Below, in pieces: positions 24,111 to 30,802 of a DNA stretch of 38,722 nt. The stretch is from Deinococcales bacterium (GTDB taxonomy: Bacteria > Deinococcota > Deinococci > Deinococcales > JAAFIG01). Position 1 is the stretch's first letter, and each line of letters starts with the position of its first letter. The notes beneath the pieces were generated by a model that was given only the letters and a program-made list of their open reading frames with translations, made no database searches and was not told where the DNA came from. Location of the stretch: NCBI GenBank assembly GCA_025359505.1, contig JANYHH010000055.1:1-38722 (forward strand), given 5' to 3'. Position numbers and translations under genes: made by a program.

Positions 24111-24550
24111 TTCAGTCCGTTCCAAAACGCTCGAAGAACCCCGTCCACTACCTGCTCGATACGCACGCCTTGTTCTACTTAGACAGCGACCCAAGCGCTT
24201 TGATCTCCTCAAGGTTGCTGAGGGCATTGCAGCAACCCGAGAGCCAACTGTTCGTCTCCACAATCACCCCGTGGGGAATGAGCATCAAGTTCTACCTTGG
24301 CAAATGGCCAGAGATTCAACTTCTGCTTTCAGATTACCCGGCGACCCTCCTCGCTTACGCCTGTCAGGGACTACCGTTTCATGCAGAGGCAGCGTTGCTG
24401 GCTGGTGAACTCCCAGCCCTTCACAAAGACCCATTCGACCGTGCCCTGATCGCGCAAGCATTGACGCACGACCTCACGCTGGTGAGCAGCGATCCCCTGA
24501 TTCACGCCTACACACAAGCGATTCCCCAACTCAACGTGCTTTGGAAATGA
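24107..24550 (+). CDS. PIN-domain (VapC-type) toxin with a changed catalytic residue
   Basis: A 147-residue PIN-domain ribonuclease-like toxin: LLDTHALFYL (Asp18), HKDPFDRALIAQAL (Asp108, Asp111) and LVSSDP (Asp129). The usual second acidic residue lies in SxWExxIKxxLGK; here it reads TPWGMSIKFYLGK, with Gly57 (codon GGA) in place of Glu, one base from GAA. This may have inactivated the enzyme. GTG 24107 is preferred over the TTG at 24095 because of the GTGA overlap. Confidence 0.85.
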   Translation: MIQSVPKRSKNPVHYLLDTHALFYLDSDPSALISSRLLRALQQPESQLFVSTITPWGMSIKFYLGKWPEIQLLLSDYPATLLAYACQGLPFHAEAALLAGELPALHKDPFDRALIAQALTHDLTLVSSDPLIHAYTQAIPQLNVLWK

Positions 24551-24886
24551 ATCCAGCCGCTCGAGGGGAAGTCACGGGTGCGAAAGTCGTGGAATGGAGA
24601 CCAAGTTGCATCTGGCTTTGACCGGAAATGCCTCTTAGCTCGAGAGTTGCACTCGAGGTTGAATCAGACTGTGACAGCGCAAAGAAGCACAAGCGGCACT
24701 CGTAAAAGGCGTTTCTCGAACACTTCAATACTGCTCACCCGACCTTCAAAGTGAAGTAAGTGCAACGCACTGCTCGGGGTGAAAAACATTTGGCGCGAAC
24801 TCGAGCGGGAGCCGCGTGCGAGCCTCGAGCGCCGCAGCGGTGGCGTGAGTAAGGCTCGAGCCTTTTATCCGCTCGACGGTCAACGG
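24551..24886. repeat. Gap with family-A repeat copy A2 (24771-24850)
   Basis: No gene is seen. A2 reads GCTCGGGGTGAAAAAC...GGCGCGAACTCGAGCGGG...CGCAGCGGTGGCG and aligns with the right halves of A1 and A3. Several CTCGAG words lie in the rest. Confidence 0.5.
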
Positions 24887-24914
24887 TTGACAATCGCAAA
24901 AACGTATATACAAT
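24887..24914 (+). promoter_or_regulatory. Consensus promoter of brnTA
   Basis: TTGACA (24887-24892), a 16-nt spacer and TACAAT (24909-24914), with the brnT GTG 5 nt later. This is a near-perfect sigma70-type promoter driving a leaderless message. Confidence 0.7.
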
Positions 24915-24919
24915 GACCT

Positions 24920-25210
24920 GTGGTCACCCAGTGGGACGAAGCGAAAAGGCAATCCAATCTCTCGAAACACGGACTGGATTTCGCTGATGCGGAACTCATT
25001 TTTGACCACGATGTCTGGGAGATCGAGGACACCCGCGAGAATTACGGTGAGGAACGCATCATCACGTTTGGACTGCTCAAAGGGCGCGTTGTGATCTTAA
25101 TTTACACACCAAAAGCGGACTGTTTACGGGTCATCAGTTTGAGAAAGGCGGACAGCGATGAAGAACAGCTCTACTTTGAAAACGTCTTCGACGGACTGGG
25201 AACGGGTTGA
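24920..25210 (+). CDS. brnT: BrnT-family ribonuclease toxin
   Basis: A 96-residue RelE-fold toxin of the BrnT family, which cleaves RNA. It carries the family opening WDEAKRQSNLSKHGLDFADAE, the middle EERIITFGLLKGRVVILIYT and the end RVISLRKADSDEEQLYFE. The order toxin before antitoxin is usual for brnTA. The brnA start lies inside its 3' end. Confidence 0.92.
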   Translation: MVTQWDEAKRQSNLSKHGLDFADAELIFDHDVWEIEDTRENYGEERIITFGLLKGRVVILIYTPKADCLRVISLRKADSDEEQLYFENVFDGLGTG

Positions 25211-25442
25211 TGCCATGACAGACGAGCAGATTGACTACACTGACAGCCCTAAAATCACCCGTGAGTTGTTCAGCACTGGAATCCGCAAATCCGGTAAACG
25301 GGCCGGTGAAGTCAAAGAAGCGATCAGCATCCGCTTGGACAAAGATGTTCTGGAGTGGTTTCGCGCACGCGGTCGCGGATATCAATCCGAAGTCAACGCG
25401 CTGCTGCGCGTGTACATGCAGCAACACGAGCGGCAACCGTAA
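25158..25442 (+). CDS. brnA: BrnA-family antitoxin
   Basis: A 94-residue antitoxin with TDWERVDAMTDEQIDYTDSP (toxin-binding N-terminus) and a C-terminal ribbon-helix-helix AISIRLDKDVLEWFRARGRG. It overlaps brnT by 53 nt, with AAAGGCGG upstream of its ATG. BrnA normally represses the operon. Confidence 0.9.
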   Translation: MKNSSTLKTSSTDWERVDAMTDEQIDYTDSPKITRELFSTGIRKSGKRAGEVKEAISIRLDKDVLEWFRARGRGYQSEVNALLRVYMQQHERQP

Positions 25443-25468
25443 CAAGGCATGGCTCGAGCCTGATCTGA

Positions 25469-25570
25469 GTCACCCTCGAGCTAAAGAAATCGTGTCATGC
25501 AACTCGAGGTAGAAGATCGAGCGTGAACCCGAGCGGACGGAGTGTTCAAGCTCGAGCCGCAGCCGGTGAG
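25469..25570 (+). repeat. Family-A intergenic repeat, copy A3
   Basis: Begins CCCTCGAGCTAAAGAAATCG and carries CTCGAGGTAGAAGATCGAG, GTGTTCAAGCTCGAGCCGC. It links the left half of A1 and the right halves of A4-A6, lying directly after brnTA. Confidence 0.6.
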
Positions 25571-25572
25571 AG

Positions 25573-26173
25573 TCAATTTGAATCGCTACGCTGTACTGCA
25601 CGCGGCAGTATCGCCAGCAATTGCTCTGGCGTGATGGTCAGCGCTTCCAGCAACGGTGTCTCGAGGACGCCCAAGATGTCCCGACTGACGAGGTAATCCG
25701 CTGCGCCATTATGGACAATCGCAAACAAAAAATCGTCTTTTGGATCGACAGATTGCACCGCGTTGCGATTGCTGTAAATGCGCTCACCGTGCGCTTTAAT
25801 GCGCCTAGGGCGGTTTGCAAATACGTTGTCGCACTTCTTGACCCTGAAAGCAGCACCTGACGGGCTTGGGTCGCTTCGTGCTCTCACTCCATTGCAAACC
25901 GCCCGTTGTTTTCACTCGGTTTCCTCGAAAATGGTTGACATAAACCCCGTCAACCATTTTGAAATTTGCCCTGATGAGCGCCCCGACGCGGTGACGCTTG
26001 ACCCGCGCCTTTAAACGCGGTCGCGCCATGACCTCGCGCAGCTCGAGGATTAGCTCTGTGTTGTACAACAACGTGAAGCGGTGTTCAGACCACGCCCTGA
26101 GTACCAAAGCCGCCACGCCCGTTGGCACGAGCAGCGCCGCAACGAGCACATTGGTGTCAAGTACGACCCGCAT
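25573..26173 (-). pseudogene. PIN-domain toxin gene broken by a MITE-like element
   Basis: The 5' part (26173 to about 25974) reads MRVVLDTNVLVAALLVP...LILELREVMARPRLKAR, a PIN-domain start (Asp6). The 3' part reads RRIKAHGERIYSN...DPKDDFLFAIVHNGAADYLVSRD, the PIN C-terminal half. The 164-bp element plus a 2-bp duplication separate them. Removing 166 bases joins GCG CTC AT(C/T) AGG CGC ATT AAA in frame and gives a 144-residue protein, normal for this family. The start overlaps the antitoxin stop by one base (TGATG). Confidence 0.88.
25808..25971 (+). mobile_element. MITE-like element, copy 2 (164 bp), inserted in PIN toxin gene
   Basis: Nearly identical to copy 1 (787-950): same GGGC/GCCC tips, the same internal stems and the same length. 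Flanks are TA on the left and TG on the right, so one copy of the presumed TA duplication has changed. Confidence 0.85.
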
Positions 26174-26397
26174 CAACGCTGTGCTGAACGATGCGCCCGA
26201 ACCTCGGTCACGGCAAGTTCCACGGCTTCCTTCTCAGTCAAATCGGCGTCAGCCGCATCAAATACCGCGTTCCAATCACGTTTGGACTGACTGAACTCGA
26301 GCAGCGCCATCTCAATCAACTGCTCTTGAGGCACGTTGATTGAGCGCCGCAAGCGCTTCAAACTTTTGACGCTGCTTGGAGTCAACTCGATGGTCAC
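26173..26397 (-). CDS. Ribbon-helix-helix-like antitoxin of the broken PIN toxin
   Basis: A 74-residue protein, MTIELTPSSVKSLKRLRRSI...EQLIEMALLEFSQSK, with a short strand and two helices as in RHH antitoxins and an acidic toxin-binding tail. It is intact although its partner gene downstream is disrupted. Confidence 0.7.
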   Translation of the reverse strand: MTIELTPSSVKSLKRLRRSINVPQEQLIEMALLEFSQSKRDWNAVFDAADADLTEKEAVELAVTEVRAHRSAQR

Positions 26398-26459
26398 GTC
26401 ACGAGTTTAGCCCAAATCATGATTGCAGCCATATGGGCGAAGCAATGGCGTCGGATGCT

Positions 26460-26590
26460 CGCGCACTCCTCGAGCCAGCCCTACCTGCGACGCTCTAGAA
26501 CCGAAAAGCAGACTTGAGCGAGTACGGTGTTCAAGCTCGAGCCACAGCGGGTGGGGATGAAAAAACCCTCGAGCAATACGAGGCTCGAGG
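26460..26590 (+). repeat. Family-A intergenic repeat, copy A4, with hairpin and A/T tract
   Basis: GCACTCCTCGAGC, then GTGTTCAAGCTCGAGCCACAG, then a hairpin CCTCGAGC / GCTCGAGG (26567-26590) preceded by six A's, which on the minus strand looks like an intrinsic terminator. A6 has the same layout. Confidence 0.6.
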
Positions 26591-26629
26591 AACATATTTT
26601 TGATCGCAAATATTTAGCAATTTCTCGAG

Positions 26630-26635
26630 TACAGT
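26630..26635 (+). promoter_or_regulatory. -10 box of leaderless parDE promoter
   Basis: TACAGT, then 6 nt, then ATG 26642. Confidence 0.5.
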
Positions 26636-26641
26636 TAATGC

Positions 26642-26824
26642 ATGAACTCGGTCACGACCCGCGATCAAATCGTCGAATCGCTCAAAACCTTGTCGCCCGA
26701 AGCTACGCTCGAGGATGTCATGGAGCATCTGTACTTCGTAGCCAAGCTCGAGCAGGGATTGCAGCAATCCGAAGCGCGGGAGTTATTGCCGCATGACGAG
26801 GTGGTCAAGCGGTTTCTGAGGTGA
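26642..26824 (+). CDS. Antitoxin of a ParD/RelB type
   Basis: A 60-residue helical protein (MNSVTTRDQIVESLKTLS, then EDVMEHLYFVAKLEQGLQQS) that resembles antitoxins paired with ParE toxins. The stop overlaps the toxin start as GTGA. The family is judged mainly by its partner and position. Confidence 0.75.
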   Translation: MNSVTTRDQIVESLKTLSPEATLEDVMEHLYFVAKLEQGLQQSEARELLPHDEVVKRFLR

Positions 26825-27189
26825 CGCAGATTTACTGGACTTCACAAGCCTACGCTGATCTGGAATCCATTTTCGATTTCATCGGGCGCACTTCAGAGCA
26901 TTACGCCGCCGCTGTCGTTCAGAAGCTGGTTTTGGCTATAGGTCGCTTAGAAGCGTTTCCTGTGTCTGGCAGAGTCGTACCAGAGTATGCGCGTGAAGAT
27001 GTCAGAGAAGTGATCCACGCGCCGTACCGCATCGTGTGCAGGTTACTCGAGCGTGAAAACGAAGTGCATATTCTGATGGTGTACCACGCGGCGCGGCAAT
27101 TACCGGATCAGCCGCCGAATGAGAAGCGCACTCCTCGAGCATCAAAGCAGACTCGAGCGAGTGCGATGTCTAAGCTCGAGCCGCAATGA
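26821..27189 (+). CDS. ParE/RelE-superfamily toxin with repeat-derived tail
   Basis: A 122-residue toxin with the ParE layout: IYWTSQAYADLESIFDFI, LEAFPVSGRVVPEY, REVIHAPYRIVCRL and VHILMVYHAARQLP. ParE proteins inhibit DNA gyrase, though some relatives act on mRNA. Normal family length would end near residue 100. The last ~23 residues (KRTPRASKQTRASAMSKLEPQ) are encoded by repeat copy A5, which has supplied a new C-terminus and stop. Confidence 0.85.
   Translation: MTQIYWTSQAYADLESIFDFIGRTSEHYAAAVVQKLVLAIGRLEAFPVSGRVVPEYAREDVREVIHAPYRIVCRLLERENEVHILMVYHAARQLPDQPPNEKRTPRASKQTRASAMSKLEPQ
27128..27187 (+). repeat. Family-A intergenic repeat, copy A5 (inside parE 3' end)
   Basis: GCACTCCTCGAGCATCAAAG, then AGACTCGAGCGAGTGCGATG and TAAGCTCGAGCCGC, aligning with A4 and A6 but shorter. 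It overlaps the toxin coding end. Confidence 0.6.
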
Positions 27190-27203
27190 CCGCAAAGCGC
27201 ACA

Positions 27204-27256
27204 ACATCAAAGTTGTGAAAGATCTTATGAAAATGTGTAATATACATTTCAGGAGT
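27204..27256 (+). promoter_or_regulatory. Promoter, palindromic operator and RBS of the first mazEF-type pair
   Basis: TTGTGA, about 17-19 nt, then TAATAT form a likely promoter. ATGTGTAATATACAT over the -10 box is nearly palindromic, as for a ribbon-helix-helix operator. AGGAG precedes the ATG at 27261. Confidence 0.5.
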
Positions 27257-27260
27257 TCAT

Positions 27261-27485
27261 ATGAACAACGTTGAGAGGATCAGTGTTTCACTGCCCACAC
27301 CACTCGTGCGCTTTTTAGAGCACTACCAAGCCATCAATGCCGTCAAAACCCGCAGTGAAGTCTTGGAACGGGCCGTGCTGCTGCTGCGCCAAGAGAATTT
27401 GATCGAAGAGTACAGACAAAGCGCTTCGGAAAACGACCCAGCGTGGAATGTGACGGTCGGAGACGGATTGAATGAACCCTACTGA
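27261..27485 (+). CDS. Ribbon-helix-helix antitoxin (MazE-like), pair 1
   Basis: A 74-residue protein with an RHH N-terminus (ERISVSLPTPLVRFLEHYQA...TRSEVLERAVLLLRQ) and an acidic tail that should wrap the toxin. It overlaps the toxin gene by 14 nt. Confidence 0.85.
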   Translation: MNNVERISVSLPTPLVRFLEHYQAINAVKTRSEVLERAVLLLRQENLIEEYRQSASENDPAWNVTVGDGLNEPY

Positions 27486-27816
27486 GTACGCCAGAGGAAC
27501 GTTGTACTGGGCGACATTAGATCCAGCCATCGGGTCTGAAGCTAGTAAAACGCGCCCAGTGCTGATCGTCAGCAATGACGCCAATAATATCGGTGCGGCG
27601 ACAGTAACGATCCTACCGTTGTCGAGCAGCACGCATAAACTGTACAGCTTTGAAGTCTACGTAGAACACGCTAAGCTTCCTAAACCCTCGAAGATTCAAG
27701 CGCAGCACATCCGCACGCTCGACAAGACGAGGATGCTCGAGTTTATCGGTGTGGTCAGCCAGACGGATTTGCAACTGGTAGACGAAGCAATCAAACTGCA
27801 CCTTGCACTGCCCTAA
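27472..27816 (+). CDS. mazF: MazF/PemK-type endoribonuclease toxin, pair 1
   Basis: A 114-residue toxin with the MazF/PemK fold: RGTLYWATLDPAIGSEASKTRPVLIVSND, TVTILPLSS and a C-terminal GVVSQTDLQLVDEAI. The family cuts mRNA at short sequences. The frame is intact. A family-A repeat follows directly. Confidence 0.9.
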   Translation: MNPTEYARGTLYWATLDPAIGSEASKTRPVLIVSNDANNIGAATVTILPLSSSTHKLYSFEVYVEHAKLPKPSKIQAQHIRTLDKTRMLEFIGVVSQTDLQLVDEAIKLHLALP

Positions 27817-27947
27817 CCCTCGAGTCAGCCTTAGCCACCCAAGCAACTCGAGAACGGAAAAGCAGACTCGAGCGGGTGTGGTGTTCAAGCTCGAGCCACA
27901 GCGGGCGGGAAAGAAAAGACCCTCGAGCAATGTGAGGCTCGAGAGTC
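27816..27947 (+). repeat. Family-A intergenic repeat, copy A6
   Basis: CCCTCGAGTCAGCC, CAGACTCGAGCGGGTG, GTGTTCAAGCTCGAGCCACAG, then hairpin GACCCTCGAGC / GCTCGAGAGTC (27918-27947) with TTTTCTT following on the minus strand. Six CTCGAG words lie in about 130 bases. The hairpin probably terminates the leftward pilin transcript. Confidence 0.65.
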
Positions 27948-27995
27948 GGCATGGATAGGGCAGTTGTTCTTGTAGAGAGGGAGATGACTGAAAAA

Positions 27996-28415
27996 TTACC
28001 TGCCGTTGACAGAGATATAGGCAGGACTGCCCGTAGAAGCATCTCCCGTGACTGTCACTAAGAAATCTTGTCCAGAGGTTGTGACAGTACAATTTGCAAC
28101 AGCATTTGGCGCTGCGTTCCAGCCGTAGTTAATTGTACCTAATGAACCACCTAACGATATTGAAGTGACTGAAGGTTTGCAGTTTTGATTTGCTGCAACG
28201 CCTTGAATCGCTGCGATAGAGGTGAGTGAGTTTTCGGCGACTGCCGCATTAAGCGCTTTGTAGACATTTGCGCCGTGGGCTTGGATGGCACGCTTGTTAG
28301 CACTAGTGCGGGCTTGTAGCAGGTTTGGGGTAAGGACTGCGGCGAGGATGCCGATGATCGCGATGACGATTAGTAATTCAATTAAAGTAAAGCCTTTTAA
28401 GGAGCGACTCTGCAT
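27996..28415 (-). CDS. Type IV major pilin-like protein, paralogue 2
   Basis: A 139-residue type IV pilin precursor. Leader MQSRSLKG is cut before FTLIELLIVIAIIGILAAV, the classic N-methylated helix with Glu5. The C-terminal domain has two Cys pairs' worth of positions (NCKP, NCTV) and ends SPAYISVNGR. It is about 70% alike by eye to the pilin upstream, so this is a tandem duplication. GGAG lies before the ATG. A terminator separates the two genes, so it probably has its own promoter. Confidence 0.92.
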   Translation of the reverse strand: MQSRSLKGFTLIELLIVIAIIGILAAVLTPNLLQARTSANKRAIQAHGANVYKALNAAVAENSLTSIAAIQGVAANQNCKPSVTSISLGGSLGTINYGWNAAPNAVANCTVTTSGQDFLVTVTGDASTGSPAYISVNGR

Positions 28416-28484
28416 CAATAGCTCCAATTCCTCGAGTGAATTGTGACAAGAATTGTGATTGGTAGCAATCAATGTGTAACAAAA

Positions 28485-28507
28485 AACCCCTCTAATTTTA
28501 GAGGGGT
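28485..28507 (-). terminator. Intrinsic terminator of the first pilin gene
   Basis: CCCCTCTAA pairs with TTAGAGGGG, followed on the minus strand by T6. It lies just after the stop of the upstream pilin gene (28522). Confidence 0.85.
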
Positions 28508-28521
28508 CGAAGAGGTCAAAC

Positions 28522-28947
28522 TTATCTGCCGTTAACAGAAACGTATACAGGGCTGCCAGTGGACGCATCTCCTGTGACAGTAACTACGAAGTCCTGTCCG
28601 CCAGCCGTCACAGCGCAGGTTGCAACAGCGCCTGGCGCGGGATTCCAACCATAGTTCGCAGTCCCAATGGATGGCGTACCACCGAGATCAATCGTTGTGC
28701 GACCAGGTTTGCAGTCGGCATTAGCAGCAACACCTTGGATTCCTGCAACACTCGCAGCATTGTTATCTGCCAAAGCAGCCGTCAGTGCTTTGTAAACGTT
28801 GGAGCTGTGGGCTTGGATGGCACGCTTGTTAGCGCTGACGCGGGCTTGCAGCAAGTTCGGGATGAGGACGGCGGCGAGGATGCCGATGATCGCGATGACG
28901 ATCAACAGCTCGATCAGGGTGAAGCCTTTAACGGAACGGTTCTTCAT
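28522..28947 (-). CDS. Type IV major pilin-like protein, paralogue 1
   Basis: A 141-residue pilin precursor with leader MKNRSVKG then FTLIELLIVIAIIGILAAV and Glu5. The globular part carries DCKPG and ATCAV (likely disulfide) and ends SPVYVSVNGR. AGGAGATAG precedes the ATG. Type IV pili in this phylum serve twitching and DNA uptake. No assembly genes (pilB, pilC, pilQ) are in the window. Confidence 0.93.
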   Translation of the reverse strand: MKNRSVKGFTLIELLIVIAIIGILAAVLIPNLLQARVSANKRAIQAHSSNVYKALTAALADNNAASVAGIQGVAANADCKPGRTTIDLGGTPSIGTANYGWNPAPGAVATCAVTAGGQDFVVTVTGDASTGSPVYVSVNGR

Positions 28948-29289
28948 GTCTATCTCCTGTTGCTCGAGGGTTATAAGTATGTCTCGAGCGGGCTAGTGCT
29001 TACGGGACTTGAAGTGTCTCTTCAAATGACCGTGAGCTGAATATACCCGAGGGTTCTTACGGGGCTGCCACAAAATGCACACGGGCGCAGTTGATTGAAC
29101 TCGAGTCTAAAATTTGTGGGGTTGTCTCGAGACGCGGTGATTGCCTGTGCAGCCACTCCAGCACGTGCTCGAGCCGATCAGGTCATACTTGAGTTTTACG
29201 ACAGCCTCGAGTTGAACAGTCATTGCTCTCTCGCGTGACGACTGCAAAATACACTCGAGGATAGCGATCCGCCTCGAGTATGAATTTGT
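28948..29289. repeat. Gap holding the pilin promoter region and family-B repeat copy B1 (29070-29175)
   Basis: B1 contains AAATGCACACGGGCGC, TTGATTGAACTCGAG and CGAGACGCGGTGATTGCC, and matches B2 at 30677-30800. Nearer the pilin gene, CTTATAAC at about 28969 (minus strand) may be a -10 box. No gene is seen. Confidence 0.55.
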
Positions 29290-29295
29290 TATACT
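29290..29295 (+). promoter_or_regulatory. -10 box of leaderless mazEF-type pair 2
   Basis: TATACT, then 7 nt, then ATG 29303. Confidence 0.5.
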
Positions 29296-29302
29296 ACTTG
29301 CT

Positions 29303-29548
29303 ATGAAGACCGCCATCAGCATTCCAGACCCAACATTCCGTGCCGCAGAGCAACACGCGGCAACGCATAACCTCAGCCGCTCGGAGCTGTACGCCAAAGC
29401 ACTGAAAGAGTATTTGCAGCGCCATGAGCAGCAAGGCATCACGGAGCGCATCAACGCGATCTGCGCCGAAACGGACACGCAACCAGACGCATTCGACAAT
29501 ACCCTGAGCGCTCACGTCCTCGGGCAAACGAACGAAGACTGGTCGTGA
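29303..29548 (+). CDS. Ribbon-helix-helix antitoxin (MazE-like), pair 2
   Basis: An 81-residue protein, MKTAISIPDPTFRAAEQHAA...LSRSELYAKALKEYLQ, an RHH DNA-binding domain followed by an acidic, Thr/Asp-rich toxin-binding tail ending NEDWS. It shares GTGA with the toxin start. Confidence 0.88.
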   Translation: MKTAISIPDPTFRAAEQHAATHNLSRSELYAKALKEYLQRHEQQGITERINAICAETDTQPDAFDNTLSAHVLGQTNEDWS

Positions 29549-29883
29549 AACGAGGCGAAATCTGGTGGGCGAGCCTCCCAGAATCTGTCAGGAGTGAACC
29601 GGGCGGACGCCGACCAGTGCTGATTATCTCGAGCGATGGGTTCAATGACAGCGCGTTGAGAACAGTCGTGGTTGCTGTACTGACCACGAATCTGAAGCTC
29701 GCCAACATGCCGGGTAACGTTTTTGTCACCGCAGACGAAACGAAGTTACCAAGGGATGCGGTGGTCAACGTCTCGCAGCTTGCCTCACCAGACCGATCTT
29801 TTTTGACGGAGTACGTTGGGACACTGCATCCAGACGCCTTCGATCTGGTCAAGTACGGCTTGCGTTTGGTACTGCCAGACTGA
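29545..29883 (+). CDS. mazF: MazF-type endoribonuclease toxin, pair 2
   Basis: A 112-residue MazF: VKRGEIWWASLPE, GGRRPVLIISSDGFND, TVVVAVLTTNLKLANMPGNV, NVSQLASPDRSFL. The RGEIWW start and RPVLIIS segment are diagnostic. The frame is intact. It is clearly different in sequence from the other two MazF-type toxins here. Confidence 0.9.
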   Translation: MKRGEIWWASLPESVRSEPGGRRPVLIISSDGFNDSALRTVVVAVLTTNLKLANMPGNVFVTADETKLPRDAVVNVSQLASPDRSFLTEYVGTLHPDAFDLVKYGLRLVLPD

Positions 29884-30006
29884 GACGTAATGCGGTTCAA
29901 TACCACTGCCTCGAGCGAACCGCTTAACCCTCGACCAACGATTTTTAAGGTGTGGTGAGCGTAAAAGCAGGATAACCGAGTAAAACCCACTGCAAAATAC
30001 TCGTAG

Positions 30007-30030
30007 TTCATGTTATGATTCATGTTATGA
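30007..30030 (+). repeat. Perfect 12-bp tandem duplication at the antitoxin start
   Basis: TTCATGTTATGA occurs twice in a row. The first copy supplies the -10 box TATGAT (30014-30019); the second contains the ATG at 30027, 7 nt later. It also creates an extra in-frame ATG at 30015. Confidence 0.8.
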
Positions 30031-30254
30031 AAGCGACGCTTAATGTCACGGTCGAACGCGAACTTGCTGATTATTTGGAGCGCTATCGCACGTCGCATCA
30101 GCTCAGAACGCGTTCAGAAGCCTTAGAGGAAGCGATTCGCACGTTGCGCCGCGCTGAACTCGAGCGCGATGCAATCCTTGCCGCGAGCGACTTGGACCAG
30201 CAAGCCGACGCCGCTTGGTGGGACTTCACGAATGCGGACGGCCTGCGTGGCTGA
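30027..30254 (+). CDS. Ribbon-helix-helix antitoxin (MazE-like), pair 3
   Basis: A 75-residue RHH protein, MKATLNVTVERELADYLERY...LRTRSEALEEAIRTLRR, with a tail ending ADAAWWDFTNADGLRG. Start 30027 is chosen by its spacing from TATGAT; ATG 30015 in the duplicated repeat is the alternative. It overlaps the toxin by 8 nt. Confidence 0.85.
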   Translation: MKATLNVTVERELADYLERYRTSHQLRTRSEALEEAIRTLRRAELERDAILAASDLDQQADAAWWDFTNADGLRG

Positions 30255-30600
30255 AAACATCGTGAGGCGCGGCTCACTCTGGTGGGTGGATCACGACCCA
30301 GCCATCGGTTCTGAAGCCGCCATGACCCGCCCTGCACTGGTGATCTCGAGCGACGCCATGAACCCGCACTCGAGAACGGTGATCGTCTGCCCGCTGACTG
30401 GAAGCGTTCACCGTGTGTACAGCTTCGAGGTTTTCATCCCTGCTGGAGACGGCGATTTGGAGCGCGATTCCAAAGCGCAGCCGCAGCTCTTGCGGGCGGT
30501 GGACAAGGGACGTCTTCGCGGGTTCATCGGTGTGGTGTCCCCCGAGACGCTCGCATTAGTCACAGAAGCAATTGCCGTGCTGACCGGAATGCGCGACTGA
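30247..30600 (+). CDS. mazF: MazF/PemK-type endoribonuclease toxin, pair 3
   Basis: A 117-residue toxin: RRGSLWWVDHDPAIGSEAAM, TRPALVISSDAMNPHSRTVI, VCPLTGSVHRVYSFEVFIP and GFIGVVSPETLALV. It is much closer to pair 1 (shared DPAIGSEA and YSFEV) than to pair 2, suggesting duplication within the island. GTG 30247 is preferred; ATG 30231 is possible. Confidence 0.9.
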   Translation: MAENIVRRGSLWWVDHDPAIGSEAAMTRPALVISSDAMNPHSRTVIVCPLTGSVHRVYSFEVFIPAGDGDLERDSKAQPQLLRAVDKGRLRGFIGVVSPETLALVTEAIAVLTGMRD

Positions 30601-30802
30601 ACATGCGGCATTCTCAGCGCGTGTCGTGAATAGTCACGCCAGCCTTTTCAGGCTCGAAAGTACTGACATGATTTTTGCGAAATGCACACGAAGGCGTTTG
30701 ATTGGACTCGAGTTCAAAGTATGGGATAGCTTCGAGACGCAGTGATCGCCAGAGCCAGCGCTCCGGCACGCGGGGAAGCTGGTCGTGCGCTCGAGTCGGA
30801 TA
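30601..30802. repeat. Family-B repeat copy B2 (about 30677-30800)
   Basis: AAATGCACACGAAGGCG, TTGATTGGACTCGAG and CGAGACGCAGTGATCGCC align with B1. The third MITE-like copy begins right at its end, at TA 30801-30802. No gene is seen. Confidence 0.55.

Noticed and set aside
23564..27947. Chromosomal integron with attC sites
   Set aside because: No integrase and no canonical attC core sites were seen; only the array-like layout is supported.
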